DNA of 64,000 bases from JAWKUK01 sp041398605 (GTDB taxonomy: Bacteria > Planctomycetota > UBA1135 > GCA-002686595): assembly GCA_041398605.1 (NCBI GenBank), contig JAWKUK010000006.1, forward strand, positions 248,001 to 312,000. Reading direction: 5' to 3'. Under the pieces are notes generated by a model that saw nothing but the letters and a program-made list of their open reading frames with translations, was not told where the DNA came from and did not search any database. Positions 16,720-24,843 of the stretch are shown here, one piece after another (within the stretch, counting starts at the first letter, position 1; every line of letters starts with the position of its first letter). The position numbers and the translations under genes were made by a program.

Positions 16720-18606
16720 TCAATACGCGGCAAACTCCGTGGTGACGAACCAGCCGATCGGCAGGGCATACTCCGTCGGCGGCACGGTCGGCGTAAGGCC
16801 GAGCTGGGCCAGGACGCCGGTGCCTGTGTGTTGCACCAGGATCCGCGCGCCGTCGGCGACGATCATGCGCACTCCGCGCAGCCCCTCGGCAGGGTTGGCC
16901 GAGAAGCTCGCGCGACGCGCGCCGAACGTCGAGGGTACGGGCTGGGTCGAGCCGTTGACGTCGTCGAACACGGGCGGGAAGACCGCAGGGAAGTTCGGCA
17001 CTGCGCTGGACTGCGTCAGGCCCTGCGCGTCGATGTGCAACTGCCCGAGCTCGCCGAGCGGAGTCACGGCCAACGCAGCCGTGCCTTGGTGGAACCCATT
17101 GCCGAAGAAGTCGAGCCCGTTCAACCCGGGGAGCATCCCTGCGACCCGCGGACGAAAGTTGCTGGGGAAGACGATGGACTGGTTAGGAAACGGCAGGTTC
17201 TCGACGACGCGGTGCGGCGCCGAGTACTCGTCGAGCAAGACGTCCGTCGGCACCTCGAGCACCTCGAGCCCGGGGACCCCAGGGTTCGGCGCGCCCGGGA
17301 AGTGGCTTGTCGCGGCCATGACGCGCCGCCCATCGGCGCTCCAGAGCGGGCGGTCCATTCCCTTTGTGCTGATGCGACCGCCGAGGGGCGCAGGCACCCC
17401 CAATACGCCGAAGGCTGACCCCGCGCCGAGCGCGTCGAGCGGAGAGTAGATCACGCTCACCTTCTCACCGCCGCCAGGCGGGTTCGCCGTGAACGGCGCG
17501 CCAAAGCTGCTCTCGAACGCGACGCGCGTCCCATGTGCGGTGGGGATCGCAAATGGCTCGCCCACGGCGTCGTTCATCAGGAGCGTGCCCGAGGCCTGGA
17601 CGCCGGCGGCGTTCACGCGTACGACCCCGATCGCCGAAGGCTTGACGAAGAAGGTCCCTGGCGCCGGCTCGCGCAGCAGAAAGTAGAGATACGCCTCGCT
17701 GCCGTTTGCGACGACCGCGAGCTCTGAGGTCCCGGCAGCCGGCACCCAGCGCTTCTGTGGCGCGGTGGGCACAGGACCGAAGGAGTCGCCGCCGAGCGAG
17801 CCAGCGTCTGTCCACGTCAACGAGCCAGCCTCATAGGCCGCGCCGTTCCCGTCGAAGCGCGACGTCCCGACGCTCCAATGCTTTGTGCCGCCGACGGTGT
17901 ACTCGACCGCATTGGTCACCGGGCTGTACGTCCCTGTGGAGATGCTGGTCGCCACGCTCTGCTGCGGCGCGCTCGCCGCAAGTTGCACGATGTGTAGGCC
18001 GGTCGCGGTGAGCACGTGCAGTCGATCCGACTGCTCGTCGACGGTGATGCGGTTGACGTACGACGCCGGCGCACCGTCGAGCGTGATCGAGGGCGGGTTC
18101 AGGGCCGTGAGCGCGCCCGCCTGCGCGTAGGTCCAGCCACGCAAGAGCGTGTGGCCGAGGCCGTCGTCCTCCGCGGAGAAGAGGTACCGGAGGCTCTCGT
18201 CATAGGCCAGGTCGTACGCCGCCGGGTTCCCGGTCGGGACGAGCGACGTCACTCGCACGCCGCGCAGATCAACGACCATGAGCGCGCCAGTGCCCGCGCC
18301 CTCTCCCATCGGTGCGGCGAAGAGGAACGGCTCGGGCAGCGCGAGCGCCGTCTCCAACGCGCCGAGCGTTCGCCGGCGATGCGCCCAGCGGGACGGGACG
18401 CCCGTGACCGGCTGACCGAGCGGGATCGGCGCCCCGAAGCGCGCGGGGCTCGCGCCGTAGAGCTGCGACTCGCCCTGCGGCGAACTTGCGACGTAGAACC
18501 ACGCCCCGGTCACGCCGGAGGGGGGCACCTCTTGCAATGCGGGCGCCTCAATGGAAAGGGCACAGGCCACGAGCGTGGCCATGGAGCAGTTGGATAGAAA
18601 CGACAT
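16720..18606 (-). CDS. Exported beta-propeller-like protein of unknown function
   Basis: 628 aa. The ATG at 18606 begins MSFLSNCSMATLVACALSIEAPALQ, a signal sequence with a possible lipobox ending LVAC (Cys15). The body has propeller-like blades: ALMVVDLRGVRVTSLVP, AYDESLRYLFSAEDDG, ITVDEQSDRLHVLTATG, and later RPLWSADGRRVMAATSH, which is typical of WD/TolB-like repeats. No enzyme motif is visible. It is first in the operon with the beta-helix and propeller-SBP genes, so the three products may act together at the cell surface. The frame is open upstream to 19521, but that extension is Arg-rich, crosses the tandem repeat region and lies over the divergent kinase gene, so it is not used. Function not recognised. 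Confidence 0.75.
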   Translation of the reverse strand: MSFLSNCSMATLVACALSIEAPALQEVPPSGVTGAWFYVASSPQGESQLYGASPARFGAPIPLGQPVTGVPSRWAHRRRTLGALETALALPEPFLFAAPMGEGAGTGALMVVDLRGVRVTSLVPTGNPAAYDLAYDESLRYLFSAEDDGLGHTLLRGWTYAQAGALTALNPPSITLDGAPASYVNRITVDEQSDRLHVLTATGLHIVQLAASAPQQSVATSISTGTYSPVTNAVEYTVGGTKHWSVGTSRFDGNGAAYEAGSLTWTDAGSLGGDSFGPVPTAPQKRWVPAAGTSELAVVANGSEAYLYFLLREPAPGTFFVKPSAIGVVRVNAAGVQASGTLLMNDAVGEPFAIPTAHGTRVAFESSFGAPFTANPPGGGEKVSVIYSPLDALGAGSAFGVLGVPAPLGGRISTKGMDRPLWSADGRRVMAATSHFPGAPNPGVPGLEVLEVPTDVLLDEYSAPHRVVENLPFPNQSIVFPSNFRPRVAGMLPGLNGLDFFGNGFHQGTAALAVTPLGELGQLHIDAQGLTQSSAVPNFPAVFPPVFDDVNGSTQPVPSTFGARRASFSANPAEGLRGVRMIVADGARILVQHTGTGVLAQLGLTPTVPPTEYALPIGWFVTTEFAAY

Positions 18607-18641
18607 CGACTCCGTGTGGATGGGGTAGATCAAACGAGCGG

Positions 18642-18693
18642 GCCAAAGAAGCGAGCCAAAGAAGCGAGCCAAGGAAGCGCGCCAGAGAAGCAA
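18642..18693. repeat. Four tandem 13-bp units upstream of the propeller operon
   Basis: Units GCCAAAGAAGCGA (18642-18654, 18655-18667), GCCAAGGAAGCGC (18668-18680) and GCCAGAGAAGCAA (18681-18693). The period is not a multiple of three, which fits non-coding DNA. The array lies 36 bases ahead of the minus-strand start at 18606. It could be a slippage-prone spacer or a protein-binding array in the leader. Confidence 0.8.
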
Positions 18694-18936
18694 TCCGGAA
18701 GCGCGCGCGGCCGCGGCGCTTGCCTCCGACGCCCATCCGCTCAGCAAGAGCGATGCCATGGGCGCGACCTCGCGCGGTATCCGCGTGTGGTCGCGCTCCA
18801 TGTCCGGCGCGGCTTGGGGCCGCGTTACGCCGCGGGAACGGCGCTTCCCGCGCGGACGCGACACGGGTCGGACATGCGACGCAATCTCGATCCACTTGGC
18901 GACACCACGCGCGCACCGAGGACCCCCTCGGCGCAG

Positions 18937-18955
18937 GTTGACAACTCGTTGACAG
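18937..18955. promoter_or_regulatory. Twin direct repeat GTTGACA-N4-GTTGACAG, candidate OmpR/PhoB-type operator
   Basis: Two copies of GTTGACA start exactly 11 bases apart (18937 and 18948). On the other strand this reads TGTCAAC twice, the geometry of boxes bound by OmpR/PhoB-family regulators. It lies 31 bases ahead of the GTG start of the kinase gene, whose operon encodes such a regulator, and recurs at 21845-21863. A TACGCT at 18975-18980 could serve as the -10 element; transcription from it would be nearly leaderless. Confidence 0.55.
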
Positions 18956-18986
18956 CTACAGCGCAGCGGCGCGGTACGCTCTCCGC

Positions 18987-21116
18987 GTGGCGCACATTGC
19001 ATCCGCGACATCCTCCCACGCGCGCGGCCCGCGACTGATCCTCGTGCTCGGCCTCGCAGCGGCCGCCGCGTTGTTCGGCGCAGCGCTGCTCGACCTCGGT
19101 GACCCTGGGGCCGCGGTGCGGAGCCGGATGGCACGCGGCGCAGCGACAGAGGCCGACCGCGTGCGCCTCGAGTTCGCGCGCATGCTCGCCGACCCAGCGC
19201 CGCTCGCCCCGGCGCTGGGCGAGGTGCTCGCGGCGCGCGCGAGCGACGACGCGCCCGACGAGGCCCGCGACGCGTCTGAGGGGCCCCGCGACGCGCCTGA
19301 AGGGCCCCGCGACGCGCCTGCGCAAAGCGGCGCTGCGCAGCCCGAGCGCGCTTCAGCGGCGCCCGCAGCGCGCGTGTTCGAGGCGCTGTTCGACGCAGCG
19401 CTCGCTGCGGCCGTGGAAGGCCACATCGAGCGCGCATCGCAGCTCGTCGAAGACGCGTTGGCCAAGGCCTCGAGCCTCGACACGCCGCGCCACGCCGAAG
19501 CACACCTGCGCGCGCTCGCATGGTCGCACGCGCTCGGCGCCGACGCTCAAGCCGCCGCGCACCGCGCGGCGTTGCTGGCGCTGCCGCCCGAGCGCGCGCG
19601 CGACGGGCTCCCCTACCACGTGCTGGCGGTGCTCGCTGGACCGCAGGACGATGCGGCGCTGCGGCGTGTTCACGCAGCGCTCGTCCATGGAGACCTGCCG
19701 CGGCCGGCCGCGCGGGACACTGTGAAGGTCTCCTCGGAGGCGGGGCTCTCGCTGGCCCTCGATCCCACGCTCAACGCCGTGCGGAGAGCGCTCGAAGAGC
19801 GCGCGCCAGACCTCGACTGGGAGGCAGCCTTCGACCTCTCCGCGCGGCGCACACGCGCCCTGCACGCCTGGCTCCCGCGCGGCGTTGCGGCCCGCGAGGG
19901 CGAGTGGCGCCTCTTCACGCCGCCGGAGCTCGGCGACGAAGACGGCGACCTTGTGTGCGCGTTGTACAGCGCCGGCGACACTTGGCGCGTGCTGGCGCTG
20001 TCGCGCGCGGCGCTGGCGTCGCGGCTCGTCGCTGCAACTCGCGGCGGGAGCGCGACAGGCCAGGGACTGGGCGCTTCCGAAGCAACGCGGGACTTCGATG
20101 TCCAGATCCGAGCTCGCGCGGACGTGGACTCGCAGCGCGCGCCCGCCGCGGAGGCGGCGCCCGTCGCGCGGCTCCTTGGACCGGCCTCGCTCGGCGCAAC
20201 GGGCCTCACCTTCGAGGTCGTCTCGGCGACGCTCGAGGCAGAGGTGGCCCGCGAGCGGCGCCGCATCACGCTGCTGCGTTTGGGCCTCGTGGGGCTCGGA
20301 GCGCTCGTCGCGCTCGCGGGCTGGCTCGCATCGCGCGCGCTCGCACGCGAGCGCCGCCTTTCGCAGCTGCGCAGCACGTTCGTCGCCAGCGTCTCGCACG
20401 ACCTGCGCACCCCCCTCTCCTCGATCCTATTGATGGTCGAGAACCTGCAGCGCGGGCACATCGCGACCGACAGCGCCCGCGCCAAGTACCACGGCGCCCT
20501 GCGTCAAGAGGCCGAACGCCTGCGGCGTATGGTCGAGGACCTCTTGGACGCGTCGCGTGTCGACCGCGGCGAGGGCCCGCGGCTCGCGCGCGTCCCGACC
20601 GATGTGAGCAGCTTCTTCGACGAGCTCGAGGTCGCCCTCAGCGAGCGCGCCGCGCTAGCCGGCGCGCGCCTGTCGGTGACCCGCGCGCGCCTGCCGCAGT
20701 CCCTCCTCATCGACCCCGACGCGGTGCGGCGCGCGGTATGGAACCTCGTCGAGAACGCCCTGCGCCACGGCAAGCGCGCCGGCGCCGCAGCAGACGTCCA
20801 GCTCGCCATACGCGAGCGCGCGGGCGCGCTGGAGCTCGACGTCATCGACGCTGGGCCGGGCGTGCCGGCGCGCCACCGCGAGGCGATCTTCGCGCCGTAC
20901 GAGCGCCTCGCCAATGCGCGCGAGCGCAGCAGCCTCGCGGATGACACGGGCACCGGCCTCGGCCTCGCGATCGTGCGCGCGATCGCGCGCGCGCACGGCG
21001 GCGACGCGCGCCTCGTCGAGCGCGCGACCGAAGCGGCGCTCGGCGCGGCGCCCGAACGCAGCGGCGCGCACTTCCGCTTGACGCTCCCGCTGGAGCCCGA
21101 CGAGGGCGTGGCATGA
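18987..21116 (+). CDS. Membrane sensor histidine kinase
   Basis: 709 aa, partner of the response regulator that overlaps its stop. Layout: an N-terminal membrane helix (about 15-35, LILVLGLAAAAALFGAALL), a large Ala-rich extracytoplasmic region (about 40-425) with three imperfect seven-residue repeats near 92-112, and a second membrane helix (about 430-453). HisKA follows with His471 in FVASVSHDLRTPLSSIL, then HATPase_c with N-box LVENALRHGKR, DAGPGVP and TGTGLGLAIVRAIARAHGG. The sensor region matches nothing I recognise. The start is GTG at 18987, with no clear Shine-Dalgarno sequence upstream. It is probably autoregulated through the twin repeat at 18937-18955. Confidence 0.92.
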   Translation: MAHIASATSSHARGPRLILVLGLAAAAALFGAALLDLGDPGAAVRSRMARGAATEADRVRLEFARMLADPAPLAPALGEVLAARASDDAPDEARDASEGPRDAPEGPRDAPAQSGAAQPERASAAPAARVFEALFDAALAAAVEGHIERASQLVEDALAKASSLDTPRHAEAHLRALAWSHALGADAQAAAHRAALLALPPERARDGLPYHVLAVLAGPQDDAALRRVHAALVHGDLPRPAARDTVKVSSEAGLSLALDPTLNAVRRALEERAPDLDWEAAFDLSARRTRALHAWLPRGVAAREGEWRLFTPPELGDEDGDLVCALYSAGDTWRVLALSRAALASRLVAATRGGSATGQGLGASEATRDFDVQIRARADVDSQRAPAAEAAPVARLLGPASLGATGLTFEVVSATLEAEVARERRRITLLRLGLVGLGALVALAGWLASRALARERRLSQLRSTFVASVSHDLRTPLSSILLMVENLQRGHIATDSARAKYHGALRQEAERLRRMVEDLLDASRVDRGEGPRLARVPTDVSSFFDELEVALSERAALAGARLSVTRARLPQSLLIDPDAVRRAVWNLVENALRHGKRAGAAADVQLAIRERAGALELDVIDAGPGVPARHREAIFAPYERLANARERSSLADDTGTGLGLAIVRAIARAHGGDARLVERATEAALGAAPERSGAHFRLTLPLEPDEGVA
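19260..19319 (+). repeat. In-frame 21-bp tandem repeat inside the kinase gene
   Basis: Two near-perfect 21-base copies (19278-19298 and 19299-19319) preceded by a degenerate partial copy from 19260. They encode repeated EGPRDAP-type heptads in the extracytoplasmic region. The length is a multiple of three, so copy number could change without loss of frame. Confidence 0.75.
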
Positions 21117-21817
21117 CGCGCGTGCTCGTGATCGAGGACGAGCCGCTCCTGCGCATGGCGCTCGTCGACGCCCTGCGCGCCGAAGGCTTCGAGGTGCTGG
21201 AGGCTGCCGACGGCGACGCCGGCGTGTGCATGGCCCTGCGTGAGGACCCTGACGCGGTGCTCCTGGACCTGATGCTGCCTGGGCGGGACGGGTTCCAGGT
21301 GCTGCGCGCGCTGCGCGAGGACCGCCTCGCCGCGCCCGTGTTGATCCTCTCCGCGCGCGGCGCAGAGTACGACCGGATCCGAGGCTTCGAGTACGGCGCC
21401 GACGACTACATCGTCAAGCCCTTCTCGATGGCCGAGCTGCTGCTGCGCTTGCGCGCGGCGCTCGCGCGACGGGCCGGGGCGACGCCCGGTATCGCGCACG
21501 AGCGAGACGCGCAGCGCGCGCGCTTCGGCGCGGTCGAGGTCGACTTTGAGGCGTACTCGCTGACCAACGCTGGCGCGCGCCACGGCCTGTCACGGCGCGA
21601 GCTGGAGCTCCTGCAGTACTTCCTCGCCCACGAGGGCGAGGCGCTCGATCGCCTGCGCCTCTTGTCAGACGTGTGGGACCCCAGCGAGTCCCCGACGACG
21701 CGCACGATCGACCAGCACGTCCTGAAGCTGCGCAAGAAGATCGAGCGCGACCCGGCGGCGCCCAAGCACATCGTGACGGTGCACGGGGTCGGCTATCGCT
21801 TCTCGCGCACGCCGTAG
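21113..21817 (+). CDS. OmpR/PhoB-family response regulator
   Basis: 234-aa DNA-binding regulator. The receiver domain (1-120) has the acidic pair in VIEDEP (8-9), phospho-acceptor Asp52 in LLDLMLPGRDG, a conserved Ser in LILSARG and Lys in YIVKPFSMAE. A winged-helix output domain (about 135-232) follows, with LSRRELELLQYF, the recognition-helix segment TRTIDQHVLKLRKKIE and VHGVGYRF at the end. The ATG overlaps the kinase stop as ATGA, so the pair is coupled. The expected binding site of this family is an 11-bp-period direct repeat, and such repeats stand before the kinase gene and before the next gene downstream. Confidence 0.95.
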   Translation: MTRVLVIEDEPLLRMALVDALRAEGFEVLEAADGDAGVCMALREDPDAVLLDLMLPGRDGFQVLRALREDRLAAPVLILSARGAEYDRIRGFEYGADDYIVKPFSMAELLLRLRAALARRAGATPGIAHERDAQRARFGAVEVDFEAYSLTNAGARHGLSRRELELLQYFLAHEGEALDRLRLLSDVWDPSESPTTRTIDQHVLKLRKKIERDPAAPKHIVTVHGVGYRFSRTP

Positions 21818-21844
21818 CGGCGCGCCGTCGGCGCACGGCAGGGC

Positions 21845-21863
21845 GTTGACATCGTGGTGACAG
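21845..21863. promoter_or_regulatory. Second twin repeat GTTGACA-N4-GGTGACAG, candidate operator
   Basis: Same 7+4+8 layout and 11-base period as the site at 18937-18955, here 96 bases ahead of the HEAT-repeat gene. TATCAC at 21883-21888 lies 19 bases beyond the box, the same distance as TACGCT from the first box. Binding by the adjacent regulator is inference. Confidence 0.55.
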
Positions 21864-21959
21864 GTCGCCTCGCGCCAGGGCGTATCACTTGTCGAAGCAC
21901 CACGCGGGCAGCGCACCCCATCCGCGCGCGCCCTGACACTCAAGAGGAAGGACCGGAAG

Positions 21960-24704
21960 ATGTTGCACCTGACACTCACGACCCTCGCCGCGCTCGCCGC
22001 CAGCGGCGTCAACGCCGCTCTGCCCCAGAAGGCCCAAGGAGGCGCCACGGCGCCCCCTGCGGCCGCGCCTGCGCCCCAGTCCCAGGACACGGCGGCGGAG
22101 CTCACGCGCGCGCTCGCGCGCTGGGAGCTGGACGCCGCCACGAGCGGCGACGATGTAGCGGTGCGCGCCGCGATCGAGGACCTCGCCACACGCGCGGCCG
22201 CCGCAGCGCTCGCTGCTCCTCTGGACCCAGCGCTCGCGGAATGCGCCGCCGCGATCAGCGAGGCGCGTCTGCGATTCCGCCGGGAGCGCGGCCTCGAGCG
22301 CGCGCCAAACGCGCAGCTCGCCGGCCTGCCGCAGGATAATGGTCAGTCCGAGGAGGAGATCATCGAAGAGGCGGTCGCTCGGCTGCTGCAAGCGAACGAC
22401 CTCGCTGCGATCTCGAGCTTCGGCGCGCTCGCGGTGCCGACGCTCGAGCGCCGCGCGCTCGCGCTCGGGGCCAGCACCGTGACGGGTTACGAGGCGCGAT
22501 CCCTGGACTTCCTCGCGACCCAGGACAAGCAGCGGGCCTTCGAGGTCATTGCGGCGCTGTCCATCCAGCCGAGCCCGCTCGTGCGACGCGAGCTCGCGCG
22601 GGTCCTGGAGACGCGCAATCTCGCGGGCGAAGGGTCGTTCTGGCGTATCGACGACGCTGGCAATGGGGAGCCCCTGCGCGCCGAATGGGCGGCTGCCCTG
22701 GAGCGCCTGGCCACAGACCCGGGCGTCGCGCCGAAGGACCTTCGCCTTACCGCGACGGAATGCGTGCTCCACGGCTACGCGCCGCGCTGGGTCATCGACG
22801 TGTTCATGGGGTCGAGCGTGGACCAGTGGCCGGTGCTGAGCGCAGTCCCCGGCGGCGCGCGGCCGCTCTTCGTCGCGGGGCTCGCGCACGCCGATGAGCA
22901 GGTGCGCCAGCTCTGCGTACGGACCATTGCTGCGACGCTGGACCCCACGCCGGCCTTTGCGCTCTACGACGACCCCTCAAGCGCGGTCCGCAGCCAAGTC
23001 GCCCAAAGCCTGGGCATGCGCCGCGTGCGTGAACGGGACGACAGGGGAGTGGAGTCGGCGAGGGACGTCCCGGCGGTTCCGAGCCGGGAATGGCGCCGCG
23101 CGTTCGACGCGTTGCTACTGGACCCGCATCCCAAGACCGCAGAGTATGCCCTCAACGCCGTCTATCTGACGTGGAGCAAGGAGCGGCGCCAACTCGTCCC
23201 GCCGCTGGACCTAATCCAACTTGCCGGGCAAGTGTCCAGCGCTGAGCTGACGCGCGCCATCAACCAGATGATCCCGTGGTACGCCCCTGAGTCGATTCCG
23301 CTGGCGATCGAAGCCGCCTTCGGCGACGTCAAGCTGAGGGCGGACCGCTCAGCCTTCGAGCAATGCATCCAGAAGCTGGCTCGCAGCGTGGACGACGCGG
23401 GGCATTTCCAGGCGGCTGCCGGAGCGCTCCTGCGCGCGCTGCGCGCAGACAACACGCGCGAAGCGTGGGCGGCGGCCTACGGCTTCACAGACGGCGGGGG
23501 CCGGTATGGCCCCGAGAGTCGAGCTTGGATCGCGGCCTTGGGCGCGGCCGACGCGATCGAGTGCCTGCGCGCGTACGCGCGCCTCTTGCCCTGGGTAGGA
23601 CATGACATGGGCAAGTTGAGCGAGGCGGGCGAGCTGCGCGTGTCGGCTGAGCTCGCAGGCGCAGCGCGCGCGGTCGTGATGGACGCTGACGCATCGCTCT
23701 GGGAGCGCTACTGTGCGCTTCGATGGTCGCTGGAAGGCGCCACGATCGACGCGGCACACCTCTCGGCGGTGATCGAGGTCGTCGGGGCCGCGATGTCCAA
23801 GTGCGTCACGCACGAGGAGGTAAGGAGCGACGCAATGCCTGGTGCGCCGGTGCTGCCGTTCGACAGGATCGAGCAAGAGGTCCAGGCCCTCGAGCGGAGC
23901 CTCGTGAAATGCGGCGCCGCCCCGCTGACTCTGAAGCGCGCGCTCTTTCAGGACGTCTCGGTGCCCGATGAGGTCATGCAGCAGCTCCGAATCGTGAAGA
24001 ACTTCGGGTCCGACGAGGCTCGCGCGGAGGCGGCGCGCGCGGCGTTGATTCGGTTCCCAGTGAGCGAGTGGGCGCGAGCTGCGAGCGGACTTCCACTCAT
24101 GGCAGACATCGTCGACGTCGCGCCCGTGCTGACCCCGCGGGAGCGTATCCCGCTGCTTAGCGCATGCCTCGAGCGGATCTCTGCGGCGGACGCGGTGTAC
24201 TCGTCGCTGGCGACCCAGACCATCGACTCGATCGCAGAGAGCCGCGACCCGGAGCTGCTCGTGGCGATGCGGGCGGTTGCGCTGGCGCCGGGCACCAATG
24301 ACCTCATGCGCATGAAGTTCGCGGTCGCGGCCTCGAGCTTCCTCACGGAAGACGCCGCGAAGCTGATCCTCGACCTCGCCGAAGTCACGAGCAACTCTGA
24401 GCAGCGCGCGCAGATCCTCGTTGCGCTCGATCAGGTCGTCGCCTATCAGACCTCGAAGGCACGCTGGGCGCAGCGCAACGACGCGGCGGCGGTGCGGTCC
24501 AACGCGATCGCAGAGCTCACCGCGCTGCTCGATGACCCGGCGCAGCCCGAGGCGCTGCATGTCGAGGCCCTGCGCGGGCTCGGGCTCCTGGGCGCGGTCG
24601 AGGAGCTGCCCCGGCTCGTGCGCGCGCTGAACGCTCCTCAGAAGCCGCTGCAAGCGGCGGCGCGCGAGGCGCTCGAGCGCCTCCACGCCAGGGACGCAAA
24701 ATAG
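21960..24704 (+). CDS. Exported HEAT-repeat-like protein
   Basis: 914 aa with a Sec-type signal (MLHLTLTTLAALAASGVNAA) and a Pro/Ala/Gln-rich linker. The rest is an almost entirely alpha-helical solenoid of HEAT/ARM-like repeats, for example SPLVRRELARVLETRNLAGE, DEQVRQLCVRTIAATLDP, SSAVRSQVAQSLGMRRV, and PEALHVEALRGLGLLGAVEEL and AAREALERLHARD at the C-terminus. No catalytic motif is visible; such proteins usually serve as binding scaffolds. An AGGAAGGA ribosome site lies just ahead of the ATG. The gene follows the two-component pair and has the same twin repeat upstream, so it is a likely target of that regulator. It cannot be assigned a specific role. Confidence 0.82.
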   Translation: MLHLTLTTLAALAASGVNAALPQKAQGGATAPPAAAPAPQSQDTAAELTRALARWELDAATSGDDVAVRAAIEDLATRAAAAALAAPLDPALAECAAAISEARLRFRRERGLERAPNAQLAGLPQDNGQSEEEIIEEAVARLLQANDLAAISSFGALAVPTLERRALALGASTVTGYEARSLDFLATQDKQRAFEVIAALSIQPSPLVRRELARVLETRNLAGEGSFWRIDDAGNGEPLRAEWAAALERLATDPGVAPKDLRLTATECVLHGYAPRWVIDVFMGSSVDQWPVLSAVPGGARPLFVAGLAHADEQVRQLCVRTIAATLDPTPAFALYDDPSSAVRSQVAQSLGMRRVRERDDRGVESARDVPAVPSREWRRAFDALLLDPHPKTAEYALNAVYLTWSKERRQLVPPLDLIQLAGQVSSAELTRAINQMIPWYAPESIPLAIEAAFGDVKLRADRSAFEQCIQKLARSVDDAGHFQAAAGALLRALRADNTREAWAAAYGFTDGGGRYGPESRAWIAALGAADAIECLRAYARLLPWVGHDMGKLSEAGELRVSAELAGAARAVVMDADASLWERYCALRWSLEGATIDAAHLSAVIEVVGAAMSKCVTHEEVRSDAMPGAPVLPFDRIEQEVQALERSLVKCGAAPLTLKRALFQDVSVPDEVMQQLRIVKNFGSDEARAEAARAALIRFPVSEWARAASGLPLMADIVDVAPVLTPRERIPLLSACLERISAADAVYSSLATQTIDSIAESRDPELLVAMRAVALAPGTNDLMRMKFAVAASSFLTEDAAKLILDLAEVTSNSEQRAQILVALDQVVAYQTSKARWAQRNDAAAVRSNAIAELTALLDDPAQPEALHVEALRGLGLLGAVEELPRLVRALNAPQKPLQAAAREALERLHARDAK

Positions 24705-24843
24705 GAGCGCACGCAGCGAGCGGAAGGTGCTCGCGGGCGATCGGGTGGCGCGCGCCTCCGTCGCTCGCGCCCGCCCCGCCGAGCGTGCAGGGGACGACGG
24801 ACCCGCTGGAAACCCCTGCGACCGGCGGGCTATCCTCGGCCGG

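Larger units (their letters stand above)
18607..18986. other. Divergent intergenic region
   Basis: 380 bases between the start of the exported propeller operon (minus) and the kinase gene (plus). It holds the four-unit 13-bp tandem repeat near the left gene and the twin TTGACA-type repeat near the right gene. Promoters for both directions should lie here; no further gene is evident. Confidence 0.7.

Noticed and set aside
18642..18693. CRISPR-like array
   Set aside because: Units are 13 bp, directly adjacent and without spacers.
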